Source of the DNA: Sulfuritortus calidifontis
GTDB taxonomy: Bacteria > Pseudomonadota > Gammaproteobacteria > Burkholderiales > Thiobacillaceae
Direction: 5' to 3'
Assembly: GCF_003967275.1 (NCBI RefSeq)
Contig: NZ_AP018721.1
Coordinates: 1,178,001 to 1,242,000, forward strand
Length of the DNA stretch: 64,000 nt
The notes beneath the pieces were generated by a model, which worked only from the letters and a program-made list of their open reading frames with translations, had not been told where the DNA came from and made no database searches. Shown here piece after piece: positions 52,001-60,281 of this stretch. The position numbers were made by a program, and so were the translations under genes. Each line of letters starts with the position of its first letter. Position 1 is the first letter of the stretch.

Positions 52001-53089
52001 TCAGGCGGCGAGGTGCATGGCCACCGGGATGCGGCGCGCGCCGAAGGGGCGTTCGAATTTTTGGAAGCGGCCGGCGAGGGCGGTGCCGCACTTCGGGCAA
52101 TGGCCGTCGTCGGTGACGTGGTATTCGGGAATCTCGTACCAGTCGCGCACGATCAGCGGCGTTCTGCACGAGGGGCAGTAGGTGGTGCCACCCTCGCGGT
52201 CGTGCACGTTGCCGGTGTAGACATAGTGCAGCCCGGCCTGCAGGGCGATCTGGCGGGCGCGGCTCAAGGTCTCGCCCGGCGTCGGCGGCAGGTGCATCAG
52301 CTTGTAGTCGGGGTGGAAGGCGGTGAAGTGCAGCGGCACGTCCGGGCCCAGTTCCTTCAGCACCCAGTCCGACAGGCGCTTGATCTCGTCGTCGGAGTCG
52401 TTCAGGGTGGGGATGAGCAGGGTGGTGATCTCGAACCAGACCTGGGTCTCGCGCTTGAGATAGACCAGGGTGTCGAGCACGGCCTGCAGGTGGCCGCCGC
52501 AATAGTTCACGTAGAAATCCTCGGTGAACCCCTTCAGATCGACGTTGGCGGCGTCCATCTTGGCGTAGAACTCGCGCCGGGGCGCATCGTGGATGTAGCC
52601 GGCGGTCACCGCCACGCTCTGGATGCCCAGCTTGTGGCAGGCGTCCGCGGTATCCATGGCATATTCGGCGAAGGGCACCGGGTCGTTGTAGGTGTAGGCC
52701 ACGCTCTTGCAGCCCAGCTTCTGCGCGGTCCTGGCGATCTCATCGGGACTGGCGGCGTCGGCCAGGCGGTCGAAATCGCGCGATTTGGAGATGTCCCAGT
52801 TCTGGCAGAACTTGCAGGCCAGATTGCAACCGGCGGTGCCGAAAGAGAAGACCGAGGTGCCAGGGTAGAAGTGGTTGAGCGGCTTCTTCTCGATCGGGTC
52901 GACGCAGAAGCCGGAGCTGCGGCCGTAGGTGGTCAGGATCATCCGGCCGCCTTCCATGCGCCGCACGAAGCAGGCGCCGCGCTGGCCCTCGTGCAGCTTG
53001 CAGTCGCGCGGGCAAAGATCGCACTGAATGCGGCCATCCTCCAGCGGGTGCCACCAGCGGCCAGGGTAATTCGATTCGGCGACGGTCAT
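52001..53089 (-). CDS. amrS: AmmeMemoRadiSam system radical SAM enzyme
   Basis: A 362-residue radical SAM protein with the cluster motif CNLACKFCQNWD near residue 85-96, an N-terminal Cys set CDLCPRDC, and a C-terminal zinc-ribbon-like CPSCRTP...CPKCGTAL. It is PflA-like and part of the AMMECR1-Memo-RadicalSAM trio, whose reaction is not established to my knowledge. The ATG at 53089 overlaps the amrA stop by 4 bp (ATGA). Confidence 0.92.
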   Translation of the reverse strand: MTVAESNYPGRWWHPLEDGRIQCDLCPRDCKLHEGQRGACFVRRMEGGRMILTTYGRSSGFCVDPIEKKPLNHFYPGTSVFSFGTAGCNLACKFCQNWDISKSRDFDRLADAASPDEIARTAQKLGCKSVAYTYNDPVPFAEYAMDTADACHKLGIQSVAVTAGYIHDAPRREFYAKMDAANVDLKGFTEDFYVNYCGGHLQAVLDTLVYLKRETQVWFEITTLLIPTLNDSDDEIKRLSDWVLKELGPDVPLHFTAFHPDYKLMHLPPTPGETLSRARQIALQAGLHYVYTGNVHDREGGTTYCPSCRTPLIVRDWYEIPEYHVTDDGHCPKCGTALAGRFQKFERPFGARRIPVAMHLAA

Positions 53090-53649
53090 GGTGTGTCCTC
53101 TTTGAATTTTTCCACGGTGTAACGGTAGAGCTTCAGGTCGTCGGCCCAGAAGTATCCGGGCAGGCCGGCCTTGAGCTTGAGATGGCTCATGAACTGGGCA
53201 GGCTCCGGCAGCTGGTCCCAGACCTGGGGCAGGAAAGTGGCACGGTGGTGGCCGTATTCGAGGATGACGCCGTCGATGCCCGGCCGCAGTTGCCTGAGCG
53301 CGTCTTCCTGGCTGGAAAAGTGGATGGGTTCGGGTGGGGACAGGATGGAGACCTCGATCCGGGTGTCGGGCAGCTCGGTGCGGCTCAAGGGCGGGAAGCG
53401 CGGGTCGCGGAAGGCGGCGGCCTGGGCGTTCTCCTCCAGGTCCTCGGCCAGCGGCCGGTGCGCCTCCAGGCTGCCGATGCAGCCGCGCAACTGGCCGTGC
53501 TGGGTGAGGGTGACGAAGACGGCGCCGGGCTGCCGCAGCCAATCGGGAAGGGGACCGGCTTCGCCCGCCGCCACTTCGCCCAGCCGGCGGGCGATGGCGG
53601 CGCGGGCCAGACGGGTGAGCAGGCGGCCCTTCTCGTTATTAATGGACAT
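53086..53649 (-). CDS. amrA: AmmeMemoRadiSam system protein A (AMMECR1 domain)
   Basis: A 187-residue AMMECR1-fold protein. It has the signature LRGCIGSLEAHRPLAEDL with the conserved RGCIG, then NAQAAAFRDPRFPPLSRTEL, ISILSPPEPI-like VSILSPPEPI and the C-terminal ATFLPQVWDQLPEPAQFM. It is encoded between the Memo-type and radical SAM genes, overlapping both (11 bp and 4 bp), so the three are surely co-translated. Confidence 0.93.
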   Translation of the reverse strand: MSINNEKGRLLTRLARAAIARRLGEVAAGEAGPLPDWLRQPGAVFVTLTQHGQLRGCIGSLEAHRPLAEDLEENAQAAAFRDPRFPPLSRTELPDTRIEVSILSPPEPIHFSSQEDALRQLRPGIDGVILEYGHHRATFLPQVWDQLPEPAQFMSHLKLKAGLPGYFWADDLKLYRYTVEKFKEDTP

Positions 53650-54439
53650 GGCCAGCCTCGGTGAGGGCGATGGCGGCGTAGCCCACCACCTGGTGCTTGT
53701 CGCCGGCGGTGTCGCCGGAATTGCGTAGGTCGAGCAGCTGTGCCCGCAGGCCGTGGCGGCGGGCGGCAAGCAGCAGGCCATTGAGCGGATGGGCGCCGCA
53801 GGCCTGCTCGCCCAGCAGGTGGGCGTCGAGGCTGAGGATGTGGCGCACGGTGTCCCGGTCGGTCTGCTGCGCGGTGACATAGGGCAGGTAATGCGACAGA
53901 TCGGAACTGATCACGATCAGGGTCTCGTCGCCGCCCCAGAGCATCTCCAGCACCTCGGCCACCTCCTGTGGTGTGGCGCCGCCGACCACCAGGGGCACCA
54001 GGGCAAAGTCCTCCAGCACCGTCTGCAGGAAGGGCAACTGCACCTCGAGCGAATGCTCCATGGCATGGGCCGTGGCATTGACCTCGACCTGGGGCAGGTC
54101 ACGGATGGCGACCACCGCCTCGTGATCGATCGGCACCCGGCCCAGCGGGGTCTCGAAGCTTTCGGCCTCGGGCAGGGCCAGCCCCTGCACCCAGACCCGG
54201 TGCACCGGGCCGAGCAGAACCACTCGGCGGATGGTCTGGCTCAGGGGCTTGAGCAGGGCATAGGCCGAGGCGGCGATGGGGCCGGAGTAGATGTAGCCGG
54301 CATGTGGCGCGACGATGGCCTTGGGCCTGAGCGGCGTGGGCTCGGCCTGTGCCAGCATTTGCTGGACATCGCGTGCCAGGGTGGCGGCGTCACCCGGATA
54401 GAACATGCCGGCCACGGCGGCCGGACGGACCAGATTCAT
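53639..54439 (-). CDS. amrB: AmmeMemoRadiSam system protein B (Memo-like)
   Basis: A 266-residue Memo family protein with the active-site-like histidines in IVAPHAGYIYSGPIAASAY, LGPVHRVWVQG, AHAMEHSLEVQLPFL and VISSDLSHYLPY. Human Memo is structurally related to extradiol dioxygenases. It heads the operon amrB-amrA-amrS. The 72-bp gap to the divergent ispD contains AT-rich sequence likely to hold both promoters. Confidence 0.93.
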   Translation of the reverse strand: MNLVRPAAVAGMFYPGDAATLARDVQQMLAQAEPTPLRPKAIVAPHAGYIYSGPIAASAYALLKPLSQTIRRVVLLGPVHRVWVQGLALPEAESFETPLGRVPIDHEAVVAIRDLPQVEVNATAHAMEHSLEVQLPFLQTVLEDFALVPLVVGGATPQEVAEVLEMLWGGDETLIVISSDLSHYLPYVTAQQTDRDTVRHILSLDAHLLGEQACGAHPLNGLLLAARRHGLRAQLLDLRNSGDTAGDKHQVVGYAAIALTEAGHVH

Positions 54440-54511
54440 ATGACAACCCCCACGCTAATTCCCTACATTACTCATTTAAAATTAGGGCAGATTCCCAACA
54501 ATACCAATCAC

Positions 54512-55201
54512 ATGTCACGCCACTTCGCCTTGCTGCCCGCCGCCGGGGTTGGTGCCCGGATGGGCGCCGATTTCCCCAAGCAATATCTGGAACTCGCCGG
54601 CCGGCCGATGATCTGGCATGCCTTGCGCGCCTTCGAGACGCACGCTGCCATCAGCCGGATTTATGTCGTGCTCTCGGCGGCGGACGGATACTGGGAGGGG
54701 TATGACTGGAGCGGCTTTGCCAAGCTGAGCGTGCTGCGCTGCGGCGGCGAGACCCGGGCGCAGAGCGTGCTCAACGGCCTGGAGGCGATCGCCGACGAGG
54801 TGGCCGAGCAGGATTGGATGCTGGTGCACGACGCCGCGCGCCCCTGTCTCTCGCGCGCCCTGCTCGACAAGCTGCTGGAGGCGGTGCGCGACGATGCGGT
54901 GGGCGGTATCCTCGCCGCCCCGGTGGCCGACACCTTAAAGCGCGAAGGCCACGGCCAGCGCATCCGCGAGACCGTGCCGCGCCAGGGACTGTGGGGGGCG
55001 CAGACGCCGCAGATGTTCCGCTACGGCCTTCTGCGCGAGGCGCTGCGTCGGGCCGGCGCCGAGGTGACCGACGAGGCCTCGGCCATCGAGCACCTGGGCC
55101 TGTCGCCGCTGCTGGTGGAAAGCGATGCCAGCAACCTGAAAGTGACCTTTCCGCACGACCTGGAGGTGGCGGGCTGGTGGCTTGATCGCTGTTCCAAGTG
55201 A
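54512..55201 (+). CDS. ispD: 2-C-methyl-D-erythritol 4-phosphate cytidylyltransferase
   Basis: A 229-residue MEP-pathway enzyme that couples CTP to methylerythritol phosphate. The nucleotide-binding start LLPAAGVGARMGADFPKQYL, VHDAARPCLS, the QTPQMF segment and the C-terminal EASAIEHLG are all present. The start ATG at 54512 has no clear Shine-Dalgarno; the upstream open frame is antisense to amrB. ispF, often adjacent, is not here: a REP pair and relA follow. Confidence 0.96.
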   Translation: MSRHFALLPAAGVGARMGADFPKQYLELAGRPMIWHALRAFETHAAISRIYVVLSAADGYWEGYDWSGFAKLSVLRCGGETRAQSVLNGLEAIADEVAEQDWMLVHDAARPCLSRALLDKLLEAVRDDAVGGILAAPVADTLKREGHGQRIRETVPRQGLWGAQTPQMFRYGLLREALRRAGAEVTDEASAIEHLGLSPLLVESDASNLKVTFPHDLEVAGWWLDRCSK

Positions 55202-55204
55202 TTT

Positions 55205-55280
55205 CTCCACCCCAACCCTCCTCACAAGTGGGGAGGGCGCATGCTCCTCCCCCACTTGTGGGGGAGGTCGGGAGGGGGAG
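55205..55280. repeat. inverted pair of REP-like palindromes, intergenic
   Basis: Element 55205-55237 (core CCCTCCTCACAAGTGGGGAGGG, tail to the left) and element 55245-55280 (core CCTCCCCCACTTGTGGGGGAGG, tail TCGGGAGGGGGAG to the right) are 7 bp apart and inverted. They lie between the convergent ispD and relA genes. Confidence 0.85.
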
Positions 55281-55297
55281 GAATTTCGATATTCTAA

Positions 55298-55349
55298 GAG
55301 CCTGTCGGACTTAACATCTCGCGCATGGGGGATTAAGTCCGACAGGCTC
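55298..55349. repeat. 17-bp perfect inverted repeat between ispD and relA
   Basis: GAGCCTGTCGGACTTAA (55298-55314) and its exact complement (55333-55349) surround an 18-base loop, 9 bp from the relA stop. No T-run follows in either direction. It may be a transcript-end hairpin or a second dispersed repeat family. Confidence 0.75.
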
Positions 55350-55358
55350 CCAGGTGGC

Positions 55359-57533
55359 TTACTTCCTTCTAGCCTGATACACCCCGCGGACATGGGCGAC
55401 CCGGCCCAGGAAGCGGGAGAGCTGGCCGATGTCGCGCACCTCGCAGGTGAATTCCATGCGTGCCTCGCCGTCGTGGGATAGGGTGTTCACCCGTACCACG
55501 TTGAGCTTTTCCTGGGCGAAGATCTCGGTGATGTCTTTCAGCAGCCCGGCGCGGTCCTGCGCCAGCACCACCACGTCGACCTCGAACACCTGCTTGTCGG
55601 CCTTGCCCCATTCGGCGTGCAGCAGGCGGGCGCGGCGGATCTCGGGCAGTCGCTTGACCACCGGGCAGTCGGCCCGGTGGATGGTGACGCCGCGACCCTG
55701 GGTGGTATAGCCGACGATGGCATCGGGCGGCGCCGGTTTGCAGCAGCCGGCGATGGCGGTGAGCATGTTGGCCTCGCCCTCGACGATGACGCCGGAGGGC
55801 GTTTCCTTGCTGCGGCGGCGGCCGATCAGGGGCTTTTCCGGCGGCGGCTGGAATTCGTCCTGCAGCGCGCGGCCCAGGTTGCCGGGGCCGAGGTCGCCGC
55901 GGCCGACGGCGGCGAACAGCTCTTCCAGCTTGCTGAATTTCAGCCGGGCAGCGAGTTTTTCCAGGTTGATGTTGATCAGGCCGAGGCGCTGGATCTCCCG
56001 TTCCACCGTCTCCCGGCCTTCCTGGATATGGGTGTCGAGGTCCTGCTGGCGGAACCACTGGCGTACCTTGGACCGGGCGCGCGAGGTCTTGAGAAAGCCC
56101 AGCGCGGGGTTGAGCCAGTCGCGGCTGGGCGCGCCTTCCTTGACCGTGAGAATCTCCACCCGCTGGCCGGTCTTGAGCGCGGTGTCCAGCGGCACCAGCA
56201 CGCCGTCGACCTTGGCGCCGCGGCAGCGGTGGCCCAGGTTGGTGTGCACGGCATAGGCGAAGTCGAGCGGGGTGGCGCCGGCGGCCAGGGCCACAACCCG
56301 GCCCTGCGGGGTGAGGGCGTAGACCTCGTCGTGGACCAGCTCGGTCTTGAACTGCTCGGCCAGTTCTGCGCTGTCGGCCAGCTCGCTCTTCCAGGCCAGC
56401 AGCTGGCGCAGCCAGGCGATCTTCTCCTGCAGCTTCTCGCCGCCGCCACCCTCCTTGTAGCGCCAGTGGGCGGCCATGCCCAGTTCCGCCTCCTGATGCA
56501 TCTCGAAGGTGCGGATCTGGACCTCCAGCGCCTTGTCCTCGGGGCCGATCACCGCCGTGTGCAGGGAGCGGTAGCCATTGCCCTTGGGCCGCGAGATGTA
56601 ATCGTCGAACTGGCCGGGGATCGGTTGCCACAGGTGATGGACCAGGCCGAGCACCTGGTAGCAGTCCTTCACGTCCTGCACCAGCACGCGCACGGCGCGC
56701 ACGTCGTAGACCTCGTCGAAGGACAGGCGCTTCTTGCGCATCTTGGCCAGGATGCTGGCGATGTGCTTGGGCCGGCCGGAGATGGCATAGCCCTTGAGGC
56801 CGTCCCGGGCCAGCTCGCTGTCGAGCAGATGGATGACCTGCTCGATGTAGTCCTCGCGCTCGATCCGGCGCTCGTCGAGCTGCTTGGCGATTTGTTTGTA
56901 GGTGTCGGGTTCGAGGTAGCGGCAGGCGAGGTCCTCCAGCTCCCACTTGAGCTGCCAGACGCCCAGACGGTTGGCCAGGGGGGCGTAGAGCTCGCGGGTG
57001 TCGAGCGCGACCTTGTGCCTATGGGCCTCGTCGCCCCCGTCCTGTTTAGTCGGGGCGAGTTCGCGCAGGGCGCAGGCGCGGTCAGCCAGCTTGATCAGCA
57101 CCACCCGGATGTCGTCGGTCATGGCCAGCAGCATCTGGCGCAGGGCCTCGCTCTGGCCACCCTCGACCGGGCTGTCGGAGAGCAGGCTGTCCATCCGCGC
57201 CAGGTGCTGGGTGCCCTGCACCAGGCGGCTCAAACCATCGCCGAACAGGGGCGCGAGCTTCTCGGGCTTGAGCGCAGCCTCGGGCAGGCCGTTGAGCAGG
57301 GCGGCGGCCACGGTATCGGCATCGAAGCCCATGGCGGCCAGCTGCATGGCGCTGGCCAGGGCATGTTCGGTCAAGGGCACGCCGCTGTCGGCGGCCAGCT
57401 CGGAGCCGTGTTCGAGCAGATAGGCGAAGGCGCTACGAATGCGCGCGGTCTGATCCGGCCCGTAGCGCCCGGCGATCTGTCCGAACCAGTCTTCCGCGCT
57501 GCGGGCGGTGTGGCTCAGGGCATGGGTGACCAT
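55359..57533 (-). CDS. relA: RelA-type (p)ppGpp synthetase
   Basis: A 724-residue long RSH protein. The N-terminal HD domain is degenerate (ALASAMQLAAMGFDADTVAA, with no His-Asp pair), so hydrolysis is unlikely and RelA rather than SpoT is called. The synthetase region is SGRPKHIASILAKMRKKRLS, FDEVYDVRAVRVLV and GNGYRSLHTAV, followed by a TGS domain (VYALTPQGRVVALAAGATPL), a Cys-containing CCKPAPPD element and a C-terminal ACT domain. It makes (p)ppGpp on ribosomes during amino-acid starvation. Length is normal. Confidence 0.93.
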   Translation of the reverse strand: MVTHALSHTARSAEDWFGQIAGRYGPDQTARIRSAFAYLLEHGSELAADSGVPLTEHALASAMQLAAMGFDADTVAAALLNGLPEAALKPEKLAPLFGDGLSRLVQGTQHLARMDSLLSDSPVEGGQSEALRQMLLAMTDDIRVVLIKLADRACALRELAPTKQDGGDEAHRHKVALDTRELYAPLANRLGVWQLKWELEDLACRYLEPDTYKQIAKQLDERRIEREDYIEQVIHLLDSELARDGLKGYAISGRPKHIASILAKMRKKRLSFDEVYDVRAVRVLVQDVKDCYQVLGLVHHLWQPIPGQFDDYISRPKGNGYRSLHTAVIGPEDKALEVQIRTFEMHQEAELGMAAHWRYKEGGGGEKLQEKIAWLRQLLAWKSELADSAELAEQFKTELVHDEVYALTPQGRVVALAAGATPLDFAYAVHTNLGHRCRGAKVDGVLVPLDTALKTGQRVEILTVKEGAPSRDWLNPALGFLKTSRARSKVRQWFRQQDLDTHIQEGRETVEREIQRLGLININLEKLAARLKFSKLEELFAAVGRGDLGPGNLGRALQDEFQPPPEKPLIGRRRSKETPSGVIVEGEANMLTAIAGCCKPAPPDAIVGYTTQGRGVTIHRADCPVVKRLPEIRRARLLHAEWGKADKQVFEVDVVVLAQDRAGLLKDITEIFAQEKLNVVRVNTLSHDGEARMEFTCEVRDIGQLSRFLGRVAHVRGVYQARRK

Positions 57534-57550
57534 GACGGCAACAAGTCGTC

Positions 57551-57621
57551 AGTTGGCAGTCGTCAGTTCGCAGCATCCACAACTCAAGCCGCTGACGACC
57601 GCCAACTGAAAACTGCCAACT
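57551..57621. repeat. inverted GTCAGTTGGCAGT-type repeat between bamD and relA
   Basis: AGTTGGCAGT (57551-57560) and ACTGCCAACT (57612-57621) are exact complements within a gap built from variants of CGTCAGT and GCCAACTG. The pattern looks like a low-complexity dispersed intergenic repeat. It fills almost the whole 92-bp gap. Confidence 0.55.
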
Positions 57622-57625
57622 TGGA

Positions 57626-58414
57626 CTACCAGAACTTCCACCATGCCTTTTCTTGGTTGACGGGCTTGCCGCCAAGATAGGGGCTGTTGGGGAAATTGTG
57701 CTTGAGCACGCGCAGGGCGTCGTCGCGCAGGTCGTTGAGGTTCATCGCCTCGTAGCTCTTGGCCATGAGGTAGAGCGCCTCTTCCAGGGCCGGGGCGTTG
57801 GGATAGGTCTCCAGCACGGCCTTGGCCCGGCTGGCCGCCGCGACATAGGCGCCGCGCTGATAGTAGTAGCGGGAGACGTGCACCTCGTGCGAGGCCAGGG
57901 CGTTGACCAGGTACTTCATGCGAGCGGTGGCGTCGGCCGCATATTTGCTCTCGGGGAAGCGCTGCACCAGTTCCTTGAAGGCCTCGAACGACTCGCGGGC
58001 GGCGCGCGGGTCGCGCTCGCTCATGTCCTGCTTGCCCACGCTGGCGAACAGGCTGCTGTCCTCGATGAAGTTGGCCAGGCCCTTGAGGTAATAGGCGTAA
58101 TCGACGTGCGGATGGTTCGGGTGCAGCTTGATGAAGCGGTCGCAGGCGGCGATGGCGGAAACCGGCTCGTTGTCCTTGTAATAGGCGTAGGCCACTTCGA
58201 GCTGGGCCTGCTGGGCATAGGGGCCGTAGGGATAGCGCGCCTCGAGCTTCTCGAACAGCTCGATCGCCTTGGTGAAGTTGTCCTCGGCCAACTCCTCCTT
58301 GGCGACGTTGTACAGCTTGGAGGCGGACCAGCCCTTGGTTTCGTCGATCTGCTCCGGCAGCAGGCTGCAACCGGCGAGGAGGGTAAGCAGTAATGCGGCT
58401 AAAATCCGGTTCAT
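57626..58414 (-). CDS. bamD: outer membrane assembly lipoprotein BamD
   Basis: A 262-residue lipoprotein with lipobox LLAGC (Cys about residue 16) and TPR-like repeats (LYNVAKEELAEDNFTKAIEL; LEVAYAYYKDNEPVSAIAAC; AARESFEAFKELVQRFPESK). BamD is the essential partner of BamA in folding outer-membrane proteins, including the YaiO-like barrel and FlgH neighbours here. It is divergent from rluD, a conserved betaproteobacterial arrangement. Confidence 0.96.
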   Translation of the reverse strand: MNRILAALLLTLLAGCSLLPEQIDETKGWSASKLYNVAKEELAEDNFTKAIELFEKLEARYPYGPYAQQAQLEVAYAYYKDNEPVSAIAACDRFIKLHPNHPHVDYAYYLKGLANFIEDSSLFASVGKQDMSERDPRAARESFEAFKELVQRFPESKYAADATARMKYLVNALASHEVHVSRYYYQRGAYVAAASRAKAVLETYPNAPALEEALYLMAKSYEAMNLNDLRDDALRVLKHNFPNSPYLGGKPVNQEKAWWKFW

Positions 58415-58459
58415 TGCGATTCATCCTGACGAGTTCGCCGGATTATAACCGGGCCGGCC

Positions 58460-59374
58460 ATGAGCCAAACCCTGACTTTCATCATTCCTGTCGAGCATGC
58501 CGGCCGCCGCCTGGACCAGAGCCTGGCCGAACTGCTGCCCGATTATTCGCGCAGCCGGATCCAGGCCTGGTGCGACGAGGGACTGGTGCGGGTCGACGGC
58601 AAGCCGGCTAGCCGCAAGCACAAACTCTGGGGCGGCGAGGCGATCGAGGTTCAGCCACAGGTCCATCCCTCCGAGCAGCCGCACCAGGCCGAGGCCATTG
58701 CCCTGGACATCGTTTACGAGGATGCCGACGTGCTGGTGCTGAACAAGCCGGCCGGCCTGGTCACCCACCCCGGTGCCGGCAATTGGGCGGGCACCCTGCT
58801 CAATGCCCTGCTGCATCACGCCCCGCAATTGGCCGAGGTGCCCAGGGCCGGCATCGTCCATCGCCTGGACAAGGAGACCTCGGGCCTGATGGTGGTGGCC
58901 AAGACCCTGACGGCCCAGACCCGGCTGGTGCGCGAACTGCAGGCCCGCACGGTGAGGCGCACCTACTGGGCGGTGGCCATGGGCGAGTTGGCCCGGGATG
59001 CCGGCGAGATCGAGGCGCCCATCGGCCGCCACCCGACCCAGCGCACCCGGATGGCGGTGGTCGATTCGGGCAAGCCCGCCCTGACCCGCTATAAAGTGCT
59101 CAAGCGCTATCCCGGCGCGACCTGGGTCGAGTGTCAACTAGCCACCGGCCGCACCCACCAGATCCGGGTGCATCTGGCCTATCTTGGCCATCCCCTGGTC
59201 GGCGACCCGGTCTATCTTGGCCATCGCAAGGGCCGCTGGGACTTCCATCGCCAGGCCCTGCATGCGCTGCGCCTGGGCTTCGAGCATCCGGTGAGCGGCG
59301 AGCCGCTCGCCTTCGAGGCGCCGCCGCCGGCGGATTTCAAACAGTTATTGGAGGCCCTGGATGCTGCCGAATGA
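58460..59374 (+). CDS. rluD: 23S rRNA pseudouridine synthase RluD
   Basis: A 304-residue enzyme that makes pseudouridines 1911, 1915 and 1917 in helix 69. It has an N-terminal S4 RNA-binding domain (LAELLPDYSRSRIQAWCDEG), the catalytic Asp in HRLDKETSGLMVVAK, and GRTHQIRVHLAYLGHPLVGD. It overlaps the next gene by 14 bp. Confidence 0.96.
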   Translation: MSQTLTFIIPVEHAGRRLDQSLAELLPDYSRSRIQAWCDEGLVRVDGKPASRKHKLWGGEAIEVQPQVHPSEQPHQAEAIALDIVYEDADVLVLNKPAGLVTHPGAGNWAGTLLNALLHHAPQLAEVPRAGIVHRLDKETSGLMVVAKTLTAQTRLVRELQARTVRRTYWAVAMGELARDAGEIEAPIGRHPTQRTRMAVVDSGKPALTRYKVLKRYPGATWVECQLATGRTHQIRVHLAYLGHPLVGDPVYLGHRKGRWDFHRQALHALRLGFEHPVSGEPLAFEAPPPADFKQLLEALDAAE

Positions 59375-60113
59375 ATGGCTCAAGCCCGACTGGCCGGCCC
59401 CGCCCAATGTGCGCGGCTGCATGACCACGCGCGCAGGCGGGGTGAGCCAGCCGCCCTACGACAGCCTGAACCCGGCCAGCCACGTGGGCGACGATCCCTT
59501 GAGCGTGGCCGAGAACCGGGCCATCCTGCGCCGCTTTCTGCCGGCCGAGCCGCTGTGGCTCAAGCAGGTGCATGGCGACCGGGTGGCCGAGGCCGGGGTC
59601 GATGCCGAAGGCACCGAGGCCGACGCCGCGGTGGCGCGCGCGCCAAACCGGGTCTGCGCGGTGCTCACCGCCGACTGCCTGCCGGTGCTGTTCTGCGATG
59701 CCGCCGGCACGGTGGTGGCGGCGGCCCACGCCGGCTGGCGTGGGCTGGCCGGTGGGGTGCTGGAGCGCACGGTCGAGGCCATGCGGGTGCCGCCGGAAAC
59801 CATCATGGCCTGGCTGGGCGCGGCCATCGGGCCGGACAGCTTCGAGGTGGGGCCCGAGGTGCGTGAGGTCTTCATGGCACACGATCCGCTGGCCGCCACG
59901 GCCTTCCGCCCGGCCTGGCCCGGCACCTTGGATGCGGCGCCGCACAAGTGGCTGGCCGACATCTACGCCCTGGCCCGGTTGCGGCTTGCCCGCCTCGGCG
60001 TAAGCCGGGTCTATGGCGGCGGCCTCTGCACCCTGCGCGATGCCGAACGCTTCTATTCCTTCCGCCGTGAGCCAAAGACCGGCCGCATGGCCAGCCTGGT
60101 CTGGCTGGCGTAA
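59361..60113 (+). CDS. pgeF: PgeF/YfiH-type peptidoglycan editing factor (LACC1 family)
   Basis: A 250-residue multicopper-polyphenol-oxidase-like (LACC1/YfiH) protein: the start NEWLKPDWPAPPNVRGCMTT, SHVGDDPLSVAENRA, the metal ligands in LTADCLPVLF and AAAHAGWRGLAGGVLE, and the end GLCTLRD...SFRREPKTGRM. Family members act on purine nucleosides or edit muropeptide precursors. The start lies 14 bp inside rluD, so coupling is likely. Confidence 0.94.
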   Translation: MLPNEWLKPDWPAPPNVRGCMTTRAGGVSQPPYDSLNPASHVGDDPLSVAENRAILRRFLPAEPLWLKQVHGDRVAEAGVDAEGTEADAAVARAPNRVCAVLTADCLPVLFCDAAGTVVAAAHAGWRGLAGGVLERTVEAMRVPPETIMAWLGAAIGPDSFEVGPEVREVFMAHDPLAATAFRPAWPGTLDAAPHKWLADIYALARLRLARLGVSRVYGGGLCTLRDAERFYSFRREPKTGRMASLVWLA

Positions 60114-60124
60114 TGACACAGCCG

Positions 60125-60218
60125 CCTCCCCCATCTATGGGAGAGGTTGGGAGGGGGAGCGGGGCGCCAATTGCTGGTAATCAGTCCCCGCCCCAGCCCT
60201 CCCCACAAGTGGGGAGGG
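60125..60218. repeat. inverted pair of REP-like palindromes, intergenic
   Basis: Element 60125-60160 (core CCTCCCCCATCTATGGGAGAGG with tail TTGGGAGGGGGAG) and element 60185-60218 (core CCCTCCCCACAAGTGGGGAGGG with its tail to the left) are inverted relative to each other, 24 bp apart. They lie between pgeF and the ZIP transporter gene. Here the tails face each other, the reverse of the mfd and ispD pairs. Confidence 0.85.
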
Positions 60219-60281
60219 AGCAAGTCTAAATACTTCGGTAGAATTCGCTCCTTTGGCCCAGCCCAAACCCAGATAAGTTCG

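Noticed and set aside
49750-52116. A 788-codon plus-strand open frame
   Set aside because: Antisense to the CHASE2 cyclase gene; no start signal or recognisable domains.
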